From Purshia tridentata (Eukaryota > Streptophyta > Magnoliopsida > Rosales > Rosaceae), in assembly GCA_003254885.1 (NCBI GenBank), contig QANT01004185.1, forward strand, positions 1 through 35,352: a stretch of DNA of 35,352 bases, written 5' to 3'. This document shows, in pieces, positions 19,164 through 30,296 of the stretch. How positions within the stretch are numbered: the first letter of the stretch is position 1; each line of letters starts with the position of its first letter. Below the pieces are notes generated by a model. It did not search any database, was not told where the DNA came from, and saw nothing but the letters and a program-made list of their open reading frames with translations. A program made the position numbers and the translations under genes.

Positions 19164-20536
19164 TGTCACGCCCTAACCTTCGGGCACGTGAAAAACAACT
19201 GAAAACTGAAACTTAAAACTGTTTCCTAAACTGTGAGCTTGAAAGTGTGAGCCATGAACAATAAAATCATTTACTGAAAAACAACTGTAATTTCATAAAA
19301 CGTTTACATAAAAATCAAAGTGTAAAAACACAATTCTAAAACACTATTGGTCCCACTGCCTCGTCTTCTCTCCACTGCCTCCTCAGTCTGCTTAACCTGC
19401 AAAACAAACCCTGCACCCAACCAAAGGTGCACCGGGTTTAAACACAAACCCAATAAGCTCACTAGAGCTCGTATGAGTGAAAACTAATTGGAAACCTCAA
19501 ATTAGGAAAAATCAATAAAATAATCAAATCACAATCCATCTTAAGCCTCAAATCGTAATCAGTTCACAAACCAGAAATCACAATCCTTAACTTGTTCACC
19601 AAATCCTCTAAACCAAATAAATTTACTAAAATCAATAATACCTCAATTATCCTCTGAATTCATCCCTTTAAACTGAAAATCACCTCGAATTAGTCCACAA
19701 GATCTTGACCTGGAATCCAACTAAATTCTCCAATAACTTAGAATTCTCGACATCCATTCAAAACCAACTTAAACCTCAGGCACGTTGAGTACGTTAAGAG
19801 GACCAAAACTCAAACCTGGGTCGACGACCAAAAGTGGCCGGAAACTGACGAAATTCGCCGGAAAAGCCGTCGACACACTCACGTTCGATCTACCGCCTAT
19901 AGTGCTCCGATGGACGATCAGAGGACACCACCTTGACAGGCTTGACGAGACGAAGGAGTCTGGGCAGATGGGAGGTCGCGCCATCACCGAAAAAAAGAGA
20001 TCGTCGATAGTGACACTAACTGTGCGCGAACTGGAGCTCAAGTTTTGGGCTGCTCTAAGCTGAACGGCAGCCAAGGGGAGGAAGAGGAGGGAGGCGCGAG
20101 CATGGCAAGCCGAAGCCTGGCCTCAGCCGCCGTTGGACGCGCCTTCACGTGCCGGTGGAAGGCGCAATTGGAGAGAGGGGTCGCGAGAGAGAGAGAGAGA
20201 CAGCAAGAGAGGGAGGAGAGAGAAAGTGAGGGAAAACTGGGTTTTTGGGCTTTTTAAAACTAACTTTTCCAAAATTACAAGTTCGCCCCTCTCTTCACAC
20301 GTCCATAACTTTCAAACCTTAGCTCCGTTTAACGCATACTTTGTGTCTACGAACTCGTGAGAACGAGACCTTTCCAACAGACCAAAAGTCAAAACCAAAA
20401 CTTTGCTTGAACTAAAAGTCAACTTTTTCTCAAGTTTAAAAATCACGCTTTAAAATTAGGAAAACGCCAAAAATTAAAATCCCGAAAACCTTTAAAAAGA
20501 TTTTCAAAACAACTTTGGAAGGTACGAGGTGTTACA
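19164..20536 (-). repeat. Ty3 LTR, shortened copy
   Basis: Shares the first ~600 bp (19164-19790 with 483-1120) and last ~770 bp (19790-20536 with 2570-3341) of the solo LTR but lacks about 1.4 kb between. The shared GGGTCGACG(A/G)CCAAAAGTGG block (19818-19836) marks the rejoined part. Begins (minus strand) TGTAACACCTCGTACC and ends GGGCGTGACA. Confidence 0.8.
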
Positions 20537-20575
20537 ACCTACCCCCCTTAAAAGAATTTCATCCTCGAAATTCCC
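20537..20575 (-). other. Polypurine tract and last polyprotein codons of a Ty3 element
   Basis: On the minus strand this reads GAATTTCGAGGATGAAATTC, TTTTAAGGGGGGTAGGT and then the LTR. NFEDEIL followed by a G-rich purine tract is a hallmark of the end of plant chromovirus polyproteins. It fixes the LTR orientation for the whole family in this window. Confidence 0.8.
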
Positions 20576-21465
20576 AAGGGGAAAGTAACAAGAGAAGTGC
20601 TTCTCACAATCACCAAAACAAGTCTCAACCAAGCCCAAAAGCAAGTTAGACACTCCAATTGCAAGAAAAACAACTCGAATTAGCTCAATTTAAGGAAATC
20701 CCGAAATGGGCATAAAGCCCTAAGAATTGAAATTCTGAAATTCACCAAAATTGGAAGGCTATATCTTAGGGAAAAGGAAGCCCACGAAGAGGGGAGTAAA
20801 GCCCACTAAAAATCTGACCCAGACATGGCTGGAAACGGCCGGAACCAACAAAGAACGACATCGGTGGCGTGACTGTAATTGGGCTGTTGCGTCTTCAAGG
20901 CTGATTAGAATGATGATCTGAGACTATCAGTGGAAAGGCGTCGTCAATAGCTTTCCAACAATACCAAGATCGCCAGAATCGAACATCAAACGAAGGAGTT
21001 ATGGCCATTCAAAGTTTGGCCTTGGAGAGAGAAAGAGAAGAGAAAGAGAGAAAAGTGAGAGTGCGGGAGAGAAGAGAGAAAATGAGAAAGAAAATTGACT
21101 TTGCCCTTTTAAAAACCAACCCAAAATAATTTTCACTTCAAACCACAATAATTCAAATTCAAAATCTTTTTAGAGCTGACGGGAAAATCATTAACCAAAC
21201 TCGAAACTTATAAATGAAATCATTTTCTCAGAACCGTTACTATAAACTGATAAATAAAATCAATCCTTCAACTTATTCAAGAATAAATAAGTTCTCAAAA
21301 TCAATTTCAATAATCAATAATTCATAACTAACTCAAAACATGAATCACATTTAAAATTCAATAAAATCAAAGTCCACTCACAAAACTGAAACTAATTCTC
21401 CAACTGGAACTCACTAATTCTCAATAATAACCACTAATGCTCAAATCTCACTTAATCCCTTAACC

Positions 21466-21763
21466 GTGAGCTTACCAGGTTTGTGTTTAAACCCGGTGCA
21501 TCTTTGGTTGGGTGCAAGGTTTGTTTTGCAGGTGTAGCAGGCTGAGGAGGCAATTGAGAGAAGACAAGGCAATGGGACTAGCAATATTTTAAAACTGTGT
21601 TTTTACACTTTAATTTTTATGTAAACGTTTTGTGAAATTATAGTTATTTTTAATAAATTATTTTATATTCATAGCTCACAGTTTCACAAAAAGAGCTCAC
21701 AATTTTAGAAAACAGTTTTCAGTTTCAGTTATTTTTCATGTACCCGAGAGTCGAGGCGTGACA
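21466..21763 (+). repeat. Inverted copy of the U5 end of the Ty3 LTR
   Basis: Its reverse complement matches 19164-19475 from TGTCACGCC through GGTGCAAGG-type phrases to GTAAGCTCAC, with roughly 80-85% identity by eye; similarity stops abruptly there. Confidence 0.8.
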
Positions 21764-21818
21764 GTTATGATATCAGGTTATTTAAAAAACAGGATATCGA
21801 ATCTCTCTTAAATTCTTC

Positions 21819-21859
21819 TTTTTTTTTTTTTTTTTTNNTTTTTTTTTTTTTTTTTTTTT
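21819..21859. repeat. Poly-T tract with two undetermined bases
   Basis: About 40 T residues, with N at 21837-21838. The length is unreliable; the two N may mark a collapsed or merged homopolymer. Confidence 0.9.
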
Positions 21860-21901
21860 GCATTAACTGATATGATTTATTTTTTGTGTACAAAAATAGT
21901 G

Positions 21902-22693
21902 ATGTCTAAAATTGTGGTATCATCAAATTAATTTATGGACAAATGAAATAATTGACAATGGTACTTGAGTAACAACTTTTAAACAATTTCAAAATATCTC
22001 ATTCTCATGAATATCATCCTCCATACAATTAATGCCAAATGAAAGTACTTAGTCAATTAAAATTCAACCAAATGGGATTATATAATATTCCAACTAGCTA
22101 GCATCTACCTTCAGCTACTATTATCTTCTTTTCAAAGTACTTTGGAACTTAAAAATCTGTCGCAATTTACATTATATAGCCATGGCAGCAGCACACTTGG
22201 TCTAGATTTGATTTGATGTTCCTTTAGAAAAAAAAAAAAAGGCATGACAACAGCAGCACTTCATCAAAATTGCAGCACCTAGCCTTTACAAAACAATGGA
22301 AGCAGCAGCACTTCTACACGAAACAATCATTCACAACATGATAGATATATATCCACCCACGAAAGATTTTTCTCCCTCAACATAATGTACCAAACGCATA
22401 ACAAATGAGCTTCCATCTATGGCATAATTTTATCTAATATCACAGCAGAAAGATCTCATACTTCTCTCCTATAAAACTGTTAGTGCTGTGAAGCTCCATG
22501 AATGAATTAGAAAGCTTCATCGCCTTAAGTGCTAAGCAACCTTGATTTGATTTCAATGGATCATAAATTATGCAAATACACAAGATTTTTTAAAATAAAA
22601 TTCTGGTTCCAAGTATCCTAATCTTGTCCCAACAATCTCACCGAAAACAAAGGAGTGGTGCTGTCAGTTTTTTAGGATTTTAGGGTACACATA
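21902..22693. other. No recognised feature
   Basis: AT-rich flank of copia element 2, with dispersed GCAGCAGCACTTC-like phrases (22185-22320) in three loose copies. No gene is seen. Confidence 0.4.
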
Positions 22694-22698
22694 GAAAA

Positions 22699-23056
22699 TG
22701 TTGGTGTTATTTAAGTCAGTTGGCTGATGCTTACTTAATTAATTAGAGAGTTAATCAATTAATTAGTTAAAGTTTGTTATGCTTTATTAAGAGTGCCAAA
22801 TGGCAGTGTCTCATAGGGCATTGTAATAGTGGCCGTAATGAGCTCATAGGCTCATGCCTTTTGTACCTGTAACGGCTATAAGTCTTGGCAGCTAGTGTGC
22901 CTAATGGAATGGATTTGCTGATGGTGTGACACAACTCGTGCACTACCACATTCTCTTCTGAGCATCATCTTCTTCATTCTTCTACTCTCTCTGGTTTTCC
23001 CTTTAATTCATTAAAATTAATTAATTGGTTTATTAAATCACCATTGAAGCTCAACA
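22699..23056 (+). repeat. 5' LTR of copia element 2
   Basis: 358 bp, starts TGTTGGTGTTATTTAAG, ends GAAGCTCAACA. Contains TTAATTAATTAG repeats near its start. Confidence 0.93.
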
Positions 23057-23070
23057 TGGTATCTAGAGCC
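23057..23070 (+). other. Primer binding site (initiator Met tRNA type), copia element 2
   Basis: TGGTATCTAGAGCC directly follows the LTR; it differs from the usual TGGTATCAGAGCC at one or two bases. Confidence 0.85.
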
Positions 23071-23152
23071 TAGGTTCAATCGGTGTACTAGGCGTACTTA
23101 CTGTGGGTGAGAGAGAGAACAGAAGAACAAGTAACTCTGTAAAAATCCAGAA

Positions 23153-24210
23153 ATGGCTGGATCTGGGAATGGTGAGCTATGGGCTCCTATCTTTGATGGT
23201 ACAGAGTTTGAGTATTGGAAGGTTCGTATGGTAACTATCTTCAAATCACAGAGAATCTAGAAGTTAGTTGACAAGGGGATCGTGATTCTAAACTCAAAGA
23301 AGAAGGGGAAGTCGAAGAAAGAAGGGGAATCAACAAGTGCTGGTGAAGAAGAGGGGGTAGATCCATACCTCGAGGACCAGCATATGAAGGATGCAAAGGC
23401 ACTTGGGATTATCCAAGGGGCAATTTCTAAAGAAATTTTTTCCAGAATTGTGAATAAGGACACTGCCAAGGGTACTTGGGATTTACTACAAGAAGAGTAT
23501 CATGGAAATGAGCAAGCAAGATCTGTTAAGTTGCAAAGCTTGCATAGAGAATTCGAATACATGAAGATGAAGGAGCATGAGTCTCTGGTTGAATACTTTT
23601 CCAGATTCTTTGATTTAACCAATCAAATGGAAAAGTATGGAGAAGCTCTTGGCCATAAGAGAATGGTGCAGAAGGTATTAATCAGCCTAACTTAAGTGTA
23701 CGATCCTATCTGTGCTGTCCTTGAAAGAACTTGTGATTTAAACACAGTGTCTGTTCATAAAGTTGTTGGCTCATTGAAGAGCCATGAATTGAGACTAAGT
23801 CAACGTAAAGAAGTTGAACACTCTGAGAAAGCTTTTGCAAGCATGAGTGTTACCCTTAAAGCACAAAATCATCAAACCAAGAATTAGGTTTCGATGGAGG
23901 GAAAATGAATCAAAGAAGTTGAAAAGGAATACCCAAGAAATGGGATAACAAGCCTCAGGTCAAAGTGAAGCAGGGAAATGCAAATAAGGCAGCAAAACCA
24001 AAATGCAAAGTGGGTGCGAAGTCACACTATGGTGACTGCTGGTTCAAGGGCAAGATCAAGTGTCATAACTGTGATAGATTTGGACACATGATGAAGGATT
24101 GTCATCAACCCAAGAAGGGTCAGGTTACAAACTATGTGAATCAAGTGCAAGAAGATGCTACCATGTTTTATGCATGCCACAATGCAGCTGTGGAAAAGGA
24201 TAGTGGAGTG
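23153..24210 (+). pseudogene. gag of copia element 2
   Basis: Opens at ATG 23153 with MAGSGNGELWAPIFDGTEFE, followed by the capsid helices around DLLQEEYHGNEQARSVKLQS and the zinc knuckle CHNCDRFGHMMKDC (24061-24102, CX2CX4HX4C intact). Stops occur at about 23258 (TAG), 23694 (TAA) and 23885 (TAG), with a frame change near 23890-23945. Same role and layout as in element 1. Confidence 0.9.
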
Positions 24211-25690
24211 TGGTACTTATACGGTGGATGCAGCAATCATATGACTAGCAGTGAGGCTTTTCTGATAGATGTTGACCATAGCATGAAGTGTAAGGTGAAA
24301 ATGGGCACTGGTGACTTAGTACAATCAACAAGAAAGGGTACTTCACTTGTGAAAACAAGAAATGGGGTCAGGTATATTAAAGAAGTGATGATAGTCCTTG
24401 GCCTAGATGAAAATCTATTGAGTGTAAGGCAGATGATTGAGCATGGTTATTGGTTGGTCTTTGGAGACTTTATGGTCAAAATTTATGGTGACTAGAACTT
24501 AGCAGTTGGTTACTATTGTCCAAATGAAAGGGAATAGATGCTTTCCCCTCTCATTTGATAGTATGCATCCTGTAATGGCATACCAAGCTACAGTGACTGA
24601 CTCAATATGGAAATGGCATAGGAGATTTGGACATTTGAACTTTGACAGTTTGAGAATGCTACAGAAGGAGGAAATGGTGTATGGCTTACCCAGGCTAACT
24701 GGTAGTGATCATGTTTACGAAGGGTGTGCCACAAGGAAAGCTCACAGAGAAGCCTTTGACAAGAAACAAATAAGAAAAGCAGCAGAACCTTTGGAACTCA
24801 TTCACTCTGATGTCTGTGGACCAATGGAGGAGACTCTTGCAGGCAACAGGTATTTCTTGACTTTCATTGATGACAAAACTAGGATGTGTTGGGTTTACTT
24901 TCTGAAACAAAAGTTAGATGTCTTCAATGTATTCAAGAAATTCAAAGCAGTGGTAGAATTGTAGTGTGGTTTTAAGATGAAAAGGTTAAGAAGTAACAGG
25001 GGTGGTGAGTACACATCTTTTGAGTTTGAAAGGTTTTGTGAATCTATGGGAATTGAGAAGCAACTTACAGTGGCATACTCCCCACAACAAAATGGAACTG
25101 CAGAAAAAAAAAATAGAACTATGGTGGAAATGGCTAGGACAATGCAACATGAGAAGCATCTACCTTTGAAATTATGGGGAGAAGCTGTTAATACAACTAT
25201 GTACTTGCTAAACAGATGTCCAACTCGAGCTTTGAACAACAAGACACCTTTTGAGAATTTTAGTGGCAGAAAGCCAAGAGTGAAACACCTCAAGATCTTT
25301 GGTTCCATATGTTTCACACACATTCCATCTCAACAAAGGCAGAAATTGGATGAAACGAGCCAGAAAGGAGTGTTTCTGGGTTATGGAACTAGGGAAAAAG
25401 GGTATAGAGTGTTTGATTTGAAAAGCAACAAGGTGATTGTGTCCAGAAGTGTTGTTTTGATGACTCAACTTAGTGGAATTGGGAAACAAAAGAGACCATG
25501 TATGTATCTATGCCTTGGAACAATGAAGATGAACCTTGGATGTTTGAAATTGAAAATGAACCAGTGACACCCATGCAAAATGACAGGTTTATTCATGAAA
25601 ACTCAGAAGCTTATGAATGTGAGCCAGCATGGAAATACAACGGAGCATTATATGTCCCTTCTGCAACTGAAACAAGAAATGAAGTACTCT
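24211..25690 (+). pseudogene. Protease and integrase region of copia element 2
   Basis: The protease motif reads WYLYGGCSNHMT (24211 onward). The catalytic Asp is Tyr and the next residue Gly, so protease is dead. Integrase retains WHRRFGHL (HHCC start) and HSDVCGPM, then a TAG at 24962-24964. The second catalytic Asp is Asn in RSNRGGEYTS (codon at about 24995), and the Glu region SPQQNGTAEKKN is kept. In the zinc region CEGC has become YEGC. A frameshift near 25465 ends the chromodomain-free C-terminal part. Every catalytic module in this section therefore carries a damaging change. Confidence 0.9.
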
Positions 25691-25699
25691 TGTAAGAAA

Positions 25700-27290
25700 A
25701 TTTTGACACTACTCCAAAGAAATGGAAGGATCTAAATGAAGTTCTTACACAATGCAAAGTCAGTATCATTGAACCTGAAAATTATGTAGAAGCAGCTAAA
25801 GATCAGGCATGGCAGAGAGCAATGGAAGATGAAATTTCCATGATTGAAAAGAATGAGACATGGGAATTAGTTGACAGACCAAACAACAAGCCTGTTGTTG
25901 GGGTAAAGTGGATTTTCAAGACCAAGTTGAATCTAGATGGTTCTATACAGAAGCATAAGGCTAGATTGGTAGCTAAAGGCTACACGCATAATCTAGATGT
26001 GGACTTCAAAGAAACCTTTGCTCCTCTGGTAAGGTTAGACAGTATAAGGACCTTAATTGCTCTTGCAGCCAAGAAATTTTTCCAACTAGATGTGAAGTCA
26101 ACCTATCTAAATGGTGTGTTAGAAGAAGAGGTTTATGTGGACCAGCCTAATGGATTTGTTATCCCAGATGCAGAACATAAAGTCTACAAGCTTAAAAAGG
26201 CTTTATATGGTCTAAAGCAGGCACCAAGGGCCTAGTATGGTAACAGCGATACTTACTTGCTTCAATGTGAGGTTACAAAGAGTCCCAGTGAAGCTACTTT
26301 ATGTGTGAAGTGTATAGAAGGATAGACAACCCTCATAGTATCCATATATGTGGATGACATTGTCTACACAGGTAGCAATGAGTTTTTGATTGAGGAGTTC
26401 AAAAGGGATATGATGAGAAAGTATGAAATGACAAACCTGGGTTTACTGCATCACTTTCTTGGCATTGGTGTGATTCAACATGAAGGAAGTATATTCATTC
26501 ACCAAAGAAAGTATGCTTTGAGCTTGCTAGAGAAATTTGGTTTGAAAGACTGCAAGTCTGTGTCTATTCCACTTGCCACTGCAAACAAATTGAGAAGAGA
26601 TGATGGTAGCAATGTAGCTGATGAATAATAATATAGGAGGATTGTTGGTAGCTTGTTATATATCTAATAGCAACCAGACCTCATATCATGTTTGTAGCAA
26701 GTCTTTTGGCAAGATTCATGCACTGTCCTACTACCAAGCATTTGGGAATAGCTAAAAGGGCTTTGAGATATGTCCAAGGGACAATTGATTTTGGAATTCA
26801 ATATAAGAAAAGTGAGTTTGCAGTCCTAGTAAGGATACTATAACAATGATTGGAGTAGAGATGAAGATGACATGAAGTCAACCTCAAGCTATGCATTCTC
26901 ATTTGGCAATGATGCTTTTTCTTAGTCATCTGTAAAGCAACACAGTATGGCATTATCCACAAAAGAGGCAGAATATATAAGTGTTGTAGAGGCAACTCAA
27001 GCTATCTAGTTGAGGTTTGTTTTGCAAGACTTTGGAGAGGAACAAATGGAACCTAACCCTCTACTGTGTGATGCTACTTTAGCAATTGCAATATCCAGAA
27101 ATCTTGTCTTCACTAGAGGTCTAAACATATTAAAAGAAAGTTTCATTTCATTCGAGATGCTATTCATGAAGGAGAGATTTATTTGATGTACTGCAAAGGA
27201 TAAGACCAAATTGCAAACATATTCACTAAGGCTCTAGCTAAAGACAGATTTTGTTTCTTGAGGAAGAAGCTTAGGTCAAATCAGCCAAAG
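25700..27290 (+). pseudogene. Reverse transcriptase and RNase H of copia element 2
   Basis: Blocks [37 protein letters not shown] and IYVDDIVYTG (YVDD at 26347-26358) are clear. Stops lie at 25693-25695, 26233-26235 (TAG where Trp is expected), about 26323, 26626 and 26665. RNase H is worn, with the first Asp region reading NNDWSRDEDD and further TAG codons at Trp positions (about 26924 and 27007). The NLVF/CACTAGAGG stop near 27113 corresponds to a stop at the same place in element 1. Confidence 0.9.
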
Positions 27291-27294
27291 ACTT

Positions 27295-27303
27295 AGAAGG
27301 GAG
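27295..27303 (+). other. Polypurine tract of copia element 2
   Basis: AGAAGGGAG directly before the 3' LTR, identical to that of element 1. Confidence 0.85.
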
Positions 27304-27664
27304 TGTCGGTGTTAGTTAAGTCAATTGGTTGATGCTTAGTTAATTAATTAGAGTTGGATCAATTAATTAGTTAAGTTTGTTATGCTTTATTAAGAGTGCC
27401 AAGTGGTAGTGTCTCATAGGGCATGGTACTAGTGGCTATAATGAACTTATAGGTTCACGCCTTTCGTACCTGTAACACCTGTACGCCTTGGCAGCTAGTG
27501 TGCTTAACAGAATGGATTTGCTGATGGTGTGACACAACTCGTGCACTACCACATTCTCTCTTGAGCATCATCTTCTTCTTCATTCTTCTACTTTCTCTTT
27601 GGTTTTCCATTTAATTCATTAAAATTAATTAATTGGTTTATTAAATCACCATTGAAGCTCAACA
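27304..27664 (+). repeat. 3' LTR of copia element 2
   Basis: 361 bp, starts TGTCGGTGTTAGTTAAG and ends GAAGCTCAACA, followed by GAAAA. Confidence 0.93.
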
Positions 27665-27669
27665 GAAAA

Positions 27670-28552
27670 CGCACCCTAAAAATATATCCAAGGTCGGATT
27701 GGTGTGATTCTTGTCTTGAAACGACCATTAGGATGTTTAGTTTCAACTCACCAAAAATCAACAATAGATTCTTTACCAAAAAATACAGTTTTCAAAAAGA
27801 CACAGTGGGATCAGGAAGTAAGTTCTAATATTTTCCAGCACAATATTGTAAAAAAATATACAAATGAAACCATATGAAAAGGGACAAAAAATAGCACAAT
27901 TAAAATATGTAGCACCATCTAAGCTCACACTCTTTGAGATGCTTTCTGATGAAGTCCCTACCAGGGCAAATTCATCCATTAGCGCAGAGTATTAACTAAC
28001 TGATTTGGATTCAAGCTCTAAAGTTCACAAAGCTGGTCAATCAAATCCGGATTTTGAGGAATGATCTTAAGAGATAAAAAAAACATTTTACACAATTTTT
28101 GGAAGAGGAAAATGTCTCTGGCTTGCTGACTGCCAGCAGTTTGGTTCACTGGAACAGGGCACACTTCCAGATTTATTGAAAAATAAGTACAACTCCAAAT
28201 GATCTGAAAATTGATAGGATGATACTAGACATACCGAGAATCATGCACAAAAATATTCAAGTGGTTTGGAGCTGTGGTCTAGTACAGTTTCAACATTCAC
28301 TCAAGTCTAAAATTTGGGAACAATTGCTTATCCTCCAAATCAAAGTTTGAGTAAGAGAAACCCTACAATCCCAATCCACCTGCTTTTAATAGTAAAAGAT
28401 GATTTTTAGCAGCCTTAAATCATCCCAACAAAGTCCAGTTAATAGTTTAGTTTTCACAAGATTAATGAAGGAAACAAAAATAAAAAATTTAAATGCAATT
28501 AACCACATTCACAACATTTTACATTATTTATAAAGAGAATGCTTAGTTTATT
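27670..28552. other. No firm feature; possible intron or gene remnant
   Basis: AT-rich. On the minus strand 27890-27980 contains MDEFALVGTSSESISKSVSL in an open stretch preceded by CAAATCAG. It could be an exon, but I do not recognise it. Confidence 0.25.
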
Positions 28553-28560
28553 GGCATCAC

Positions 28561-28971
28561 CTTTTGTAAACTTTCATTTTCTTCCTGTAGCATATCAAAC
28601 TGCAATTATAAAGGAGAAGATAGATGTATCAGCAACACCCAAAAGTTGAAAGAAAATGAACTTAGTCAATTCATTATTACCATTTTTTTAAGACCATAAG
28701 AAGAAATAAAAAAGAATCATGAGTATTAAATACTTTTTTAAAGCTTAAACAGTAACAGCCTAAAATGATTCTGAAAAGATAATCCTTCAGACCTAATTGG
28801 TGAGAAAAACAAGAATCAAGGTAAACACGCTCTGAGCTCATAGAAGAACATAAAAGTTTCTCTAACACTATGTGGTTTACAAAATAGTAATGCATCAAAC
28901 AGTTTTCCTTATACACTACCTGTAAGGCCTGAAAATCGAGGGTTATTGCCCATTTCAGTAATGCCACAAGC
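28561..28971 (-). pseudogene. Two exon-like fragments of a coiled-coil protein (SCD2-like)
   Basis: On the minus strand, 28920-28971 (AATAG acceptor, GTAGTG donor) could encode a stretch ending TLDFQALQ. The next piece, 28561-28599, is a 39-bp exon with clean borders (AATTGCAG and GTGATG) encoding FDMLQEENESLQK in the matching phase. DMLQEENE followed by a Leu/Lys end recalls the coiled coil of SCD2-type plant proteins, which act in clathrin-linked trafficking and cell division. That recollection is from the family, not from a search. No further exon could be joined, so this is either a remnant or part of a larger gene I cannot trace. Confidence 0.35.
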
Positions 28972-30296
28972 CTATTGTGTTAGAAAACTGTTCATAAAAC
29001 AAAAATAGCCAAGATGAGGTATTAGGAAAACACAAGGAAAGATGTAATAAGAAATGAAGGGCTACGGTTGCGGCAACACCAGTTTATGATTCGATGATAG
29101 AAAGTCCTCTACATGGTTTAAGAAGCACTGGACAAAGGAAGGCACTAGTTCATGTTGAAGGGACGAAATCAGAAACCAAAAGAGCAAAAACAGAGTAACC
29201 AAAAAAATTTACGTAAGTGATCCTAAGTAGTCAACATTAAGCTTTCTCCATTTTCAGTATTCTATTTAAGCTGACTAAAATGAGAATTATATAATATAAA
29301 ACAGGGAATAAAGTTGAATTAAAATCCTAGTTTGGTAAGATCTCTGAAACACCTCCGTCACTGCAAATAAAGAGATCAAATCCTAATCTCATAGCTGTAA
29401 TATGGTGTCAGACACATTTTAATTTTTAATTGAAGAGTAATCCTTTCACGTGCATGAAACCCTTACACCATGTTGTCTCCTAATTATCAACAACTAAGTG
29501 TGCAGACAAGTGAATAGCATGATGAAAAGATACAGGCAGTGGAAAGATATACCTCAACAACTTCTTCTTCACTTCAAGATATTAATATCCCTACTTTAGT
29601 GTTTATCAAGACACCACTTGTACAACGTTACACATATAATAAATCTTTACACATCGATGAGTAAGTATGGCCTGAATCAAATTCTATTAGATTCCAAAGA
29701 TTAGATTTTAACCTCTCTACTATTTTCCTATTCTGGTTCGCATACTTTTAATTTTAAGCAGAACATATAAGATGATGACTAACCTATTAAGGATTATTTT
29801 TTTGGGCCAAGAAAAAGAGAGGAATAAAAGAGAAGCATCAAATGAATGCATATAACACAGACTATCTGAAATCACAAGTAACCCATATTAATATCATCAC
29901 TGAGGAACATAATTCAGACTTCAGAATACCAGAAACTTCAAATAAATTAAGCAAACATATATCCATAAGCAGCCCAAAATGCCAAAATCAATAGCATTTT
30001 CATCACCTTCAATGCCAAACAATAAAAGCTTTGAAAACTAGCTAAGAATATTAAACAAACCCATTAAAAAATAACAAACCATAGGCAGAGTGATTAACTG
30101 AATATCACTGCGCTTCCTGAAACCCATCTCGATATACAAGCCCTTCAATACATGCGACAGATGCATATCCAGCTATAAATCTATGTACTGCACCCAAATA
30201 CGAAATAAAAATCACTGGATGAGGAAATTAAAGCATAAAATTGGAAGATTAATAATCATAAATCCATAATAATAGATAGAGAGTGTAAAAGCGAAC
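28972..30296. other. No firm feature; AT-rich, intron-like
   Basis: Several short purine-rich segments with plausible splice borders occur (for example SEEEVVE near 29550-29570 on the minus strand), but none is convincing. No repeats or transposon ends are seen. Confidence 0.3.

Larger units (their letters stand above)
19164..21763 (-). mobile_element. Rearranged Ty3/gypsy (Tekay/Del-like) LTR element with two outward U5 ends
   Basis: Flanked by GTTAT at 19159-19163 and 21764-21768. The left part is a minus-oriented LTR (19164-20536) of the solo-LTR family, with its polypurine tract at 20537-20549. After ~220 bp of internal remnant come scrambled LTR blocks. 21000-21130 resembles 2970-3060 and 21180-21465 resembles 1800-2100, both in the plus direction. 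The last ~300 bp are an inverted copy of the left end. Thus both outer borders are U5 ends (TGTCACGCC and its inverse). No polyprotein coding remains apart from the tail codons next to the purine tract. Confidence 0.75.
18823..21901. mobile_element. Possible CACTA-like non-autonomous element enclosing a Ty3 LTR insertion
   Basis: The left edge reads CACTAGTATAAAAACATC and is followed by several copies of AACTGATGT/ATCAGTT (18865-18950). The right edge ends CAAAAATAGTG, preceded by TTAACTGATATG (21862-21873). CACTA...TAGTG borders with a shared subterminal motif fit the superfamily. The inverted repeats match poorly past CACTA, and the 3-bp flanks (CAT and ATG) are not identical, so confidence is low. 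Confidence 0.3.
22699..27664 (+). mobile_element. Ty1/copia retrotransposon, element 2, full structure but coding-dead
   Basis: LTRs at 22699-23056 and 27304-27664 (TG...CA), a primer site, all five copia coding regions in order, and a purine tract are present. A GAAAA duplication (22694-22698 and 27665-27669) flanks it. Length is 4966 bp. The LTR pair differs at about 9-10% of sites by eye, so it seems older than element 1. The polyprotein is clearly related to that of element 1, but the LTRs are mostly different, so it belongs to a sister family. At least eight stops and several frameshifts break it. Confidence 0.95.
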
